A DNA stretch of 5,416 nt. Origin: Saprospiraceae bacterium (lineage in GTDB: Bacteria > Bacteroidota > Bacteroidia > Chitinophagales > Saprospiraceae). A program made the position numbers and the translations under genes. The notes under the pieces were generated by a model. The model was not told the DNA's origin, ran no database searches, and was given only the letters and a program-made list of their open reading frames with translations. Location: positions 1-5,416 of the forward strand of contig JALZVN010000302.1 in NCBI GenBank assembly GCA_023299965.1, given 5' to 3'. Below, piece after piece: positions 3,536-5,416 of the stretch (position 1 is the first letter of the stretch; each line of letters starts with the position of its first letter).

Positions 3536-5416
3536 TTAGGTATTCAGCAATACTATTCTTTTCGTTAAAGTGTATCCGTCCTCTAAGTATATGCGAATAA
3601 AGTAAGTACCCGATACCAAGTTTTCGGCATTCATTCTCAGTAGGTTTCCTTGTTTTGTATAGTTGTTATGCATCACCTCTTTTCCATGAATATCCAACAG
3701 GGTAATCTGTTCAGGAGAAAACTCATTATTAGGAATTTCTAGAAAGAAGTAATCCTTACTTGGATTTGGATATACCTTGAAAGCATTGTCTCGTACTATG
3801 TCTTGGGTACTATTAGAAAGATCTAACTCGACTTCTTCTGAAAAGACACATCCATTAGCATCTGTAACGGTCACGTTGTAAGTTCCTATCTCAATATTAT
3901 TAACAACATCAGTAATCGCCCCAAAATCCCAGAGATAGCTGTATGGTCTTACTCCTCCAAATACATTTACCTTAATAGATCCTTTTTGATCTGCTGAAGT
4001 AGGATTAATTACCTGAAATTCCAGTTCCAGTGGGTTAGGCTCTGATACGATGAATGTATGTTGACTAGTACATCCATTGACATCTTGTACTGTCAAATCA
4101 TAAACACCAGCGCTTAGCGAGCCGATATCTTGCGTAGTAGAACCATTTGACCAAGTGTAAGAAAATGGAGCTTGACCTGTAAAGTTGTTGATATCTATAA
4201 ATCCATTAGATTCTCCATTACATCTGATATCAGAAACGGTTTGTCTTATCCCTGGAAATGAATTGCTATCATCAAACAAAAAGGTTTCTGTAACGGTACA
4301 GAAATTAGCGTCGGTAATAGTTACGATATATTCTCCACTACCAAGATTGAATACGGCAGAATTGATAGAACCAATATTCCAACTATAAATATAAGGGGGT
4401 GCTCCTCCAATCCCTATAGCGGTAAGATTAGCTACATCTCCACATTCACCTGATAGATCTGCGTTAATAGCTACATTGAGCGCGGCAGGCTCATCTATAG
4501 TAATACTTCGAATATGAATGCATTGATTGGCATCTATAACGGTTACAGTATAACTACCAGCAAATAAATTAGATAGGCCCTGAGTATTAGCACCATTTGA
4601 CCATTGATAATTGTATGGAGCTTGCCCTCCTTGTGGTAGCAATATGATCGCACCATCATTTTCATTCGCACATCTTATATTTTCAGATTGGAAAAAGACA
4701 TCTGTAAATCCTGCACAGTCATCAGAATTGGACTCTACAATCACCTGAGCGATCTGGTCACAATTATTCAAATCATAAACGGTCACATTATACGCACCCG
4801 CAGCCAAGTTTTGAACTGAGATGCCTTCGGCACCGTGGCTCCAAGAAGCTCTATAAGGGCTAGTGCCACCGTTGATTTGTAGCGTTACGCTTCCATCATT
4901 GATTCCTGTGTCTGAGGTTGGTGTGACTTGTGGGTTTATATTTAATGGATCTTTTTGATTAAGAGTGTGCGCCGTTGTGGCGATGCAGCCTGCACCGTCA
5001 TTGACAGTAACAAAATAAGTGCCTGCAGGAAGATTTCCAATAGTTTGTGTAGTAGCTCCTGTACTCCATTGGAAGTTAAAAGGAGGTATTCCATTAATTG
5101 GATTTGCAGATACAAATCCGGTGTTTTCACCAGGGCATCGAGGGTCGCTAAACACCATTTCTGTCTGAAAGCTAGCACAATCTGGTTCTGAATTTATCAA
5201 TTCAGTCTGTCCAACCATTTGACAACCATTTAGATCTGTTACAGTCACGCTATAAGAACCTGGTGTTAGATTTTCTATTGTTGCTGGCATTTCAGAAGTA
5301 CTCCATAGATAAGTATATGGAGGAGTACCTCCACTGACGAAAGCAGCAGCACGCCCATTATTTTGGTTTGCGTTAGTCGGTTGAGTAGGATTGACAAATA
5401 CAGTTAATTGGCTAGG
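3536..5416 (-). CDS. SprB-repeat surface protein with T9SS type A sorting domain (5' end outside window)
   Basis: The frame is open to the right edge, so the visible part is the C-terminal 626 residues of a larger protein. The ATG at 5290 is internal: the 42 codons before it encode the first half of a repeat (GGTPPYTYLWS). Seven repeats of about 74-80 residues are visible, each with a PYxYxW-type strand, NL.AGxYxVTVxDxNGC and, in alternate copies, an RCxGExxG motif. This is the SprB repeat (PF13573) pattern seen in Bacteroidota adhesins, including gliding adhesin SprB. The last 81 residues (3539-3781) are a type A sorting domain: FKVYPNPSKDYFFLEI, then LLDIHGKEV, then NLVSGTYFIRI, ending TKRIVLLNT. 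The protein should be exported by Sec and then T9SS to the cell surface. The N-terminal domains, and therefore its ligand or any enzyme activity, are not visible. It is not shown to be SprB itself. Confidence 0.93.
   Translation of the reverse strand, partial: PSQLTVFVNPTQPTNANQNNGRAAAFVSGGTPPYTYLWSTSEMPATIENLTPGSYSVTVTDLNGCQMVGQTELINSEPDCASFQTEMVFSDPRCPGENTGFVSANPINGIPPFNFQWSTGATTQTIGNLPAGTYFVTVNDGAGCIATTAHTLNQKDPLNINPQVTPTSDTGINDGSVTLQINGGTSPYRASWSHGAEGISVQNLAAGAYNVTVYDLNNCDQIAQVIVESNSDDCAGFTDVFFQSENIRCANENDGAIILLPQGGQAPYNYQWSNGANTQGLSNLFAGSYTVTVIDANQCIHIRSITIDEPAALNVAINADLSGECGDVANLTAIGIGGAPPYIYSWNIGSINSAVFNLGSGEYIVTITDANFCTVTETFLFDDSNSFPGIRQTVSDIRCNGESNGFIDINNFTGQAPFSYTWSNGSTTQDIGSLSAGVYDLTVQDVNGCTSQHTFIVSEPNPLELEFQVINPTSADQKGSIKVNVFGGVRPYSYLWDFGAITDVVNNIEIGTYNVTVTDANGCVFSEEVELDLSNSTQDIVRDNAFKVYPNPSKDYFFLEIPNNEFSPEQITLLDIHGKEVMHNNYTKQGNLLRMNAENLVSGTYFIRIYLEDGYTLTKRIVLLNT
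3539..3781 (-). other. T9SS type A C-terminal sorting domain
   Basis: The region encodes the final 81 residues of the repeat protein. It has the YPNP motif near its start, a central beta-hairpin (LLDIHGKEVM), the GTYFIRI strand and a basic KR near the end. This is the usual order of type A T9SS sorting signals (TIGR04183/PF18962). Such domains are recognised at the outer membrane and normally removed by the PorU sortase as the protein is attached to the surface. Confidence 0.92.
3848..5416 (-). repeat. Seven SprB-type protein repeats in two alternating classes
   Basis: Approximate positions, from N- to C-terminus, are 5416-5222 (partial), 5164-4985, 4948-4760, 4705-4520, 4483-4298, 4258-4070 and 4033-3848. 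The closing cysteines of successive repeats are 79, 75, 80, 74, 76 and 74 residues apart. Repeats 2, 4 and 6 are the longer class, and all three carry an RC motif followed by E/N and G. Repeats 1, 3, 5 and 7 are shorter and mostly lack the paired cysteine. DNA copies are diverged, except for a noticeably similar stretch around 4143-4176 and 4592-4625 in repeats 6 and 4. Paired cysteines in the long class may form disulfides; this is inferred. Confidence 0.85.

Noticed and set aside
3370..3600. 76-codon plus-strand open frame
   Set aside because: It starts within the hairpin at 3353-3370, runs through the strong terminator at 3477-3511 and overlaps the 3' end of the well-supported minus-strand gene. 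It has no recognisable domain.
4942..5191. Overlapping open frames on both strands inside the SprB-repeat gene
   Set aside because: They are in other frames of a clearly coding repeat region and show low-complexity or unnatural sequence. They are shadows of the repeat gene, as are those at 517-717, 1555-1785 and 4185-4388.
5288..5290. ATG at 5290 as the start of the repeat protein
   Set aside because: The frame continues open to the window edge and the upstream 42 codons encode the first half of a SprB repeat, so this methionine is internal.

Overview
This AT-rich window is very probably from a member of the phylum Bacteroidota. It carries a gluzincin protease with a thermolysin-type propeptide, an outer-membrane beta-barrel protein, and a large surface protein built of SprB-type repeats that ends in a type IX secretion (T9SS) type A sorting domain. 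The 5' region before the protease is A-rich and has no obvious Shine-Dalgarno box, which also fits. I cannot place it below phylum.

Layout: positions 1-141 are non-coding and AT-rich, with a pentanucleotide repeat at the left edge and an 11-bp inverted repeat. From 142 a plus-strand unit begins. An ATG at 142 opens a signal-peptide-like coding stretch that is interrupted by five tandem copies of a 13-bp unit (161-225). The protease gene follows to 2356 and overlaps by 4 bases a gene for an approximately eight-stranded outer-membrane barrel (2353-3093). A structured intergenic region (3094-3535) holds a terminator-like stem, a GC-rich palindromic element, a short perfect hairpin and a strong bidirectional terminator. 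The minus-strand gene from 3536 to the right edge encodes the C-terminal 626 residues of a SprB-repeat adhesin-like protein, whose 5' end lies outside the window.

The most interesting point is the start of the protease gene. Its only in-frame ATG is at 341, but the same frame is open back to 152 and encodes a good signal peptide core and the start of the propeptide. The natural start, ATG 142, is in the wrong frame because 13 is not a multiple of 3 and five repeat copies are present. With one, four or seven copies the ATG joins the signal peptide and protease in a single frame. The unit has no stop codon in any frame. This is the architecture of a slipped-strand phase-variation switch. The present sequence is read as the OFF state, unless the copy number was misassembled or the gene is decaying. 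Because the barrel gene is translationally coupled to the protease, the switch could control both secreted proteins.

The protease, barrel and repeat protein are all predicted to be exported, so the window looks like a cell-surface and secretome locus. The two transcription units converge and need not be functionally linked.
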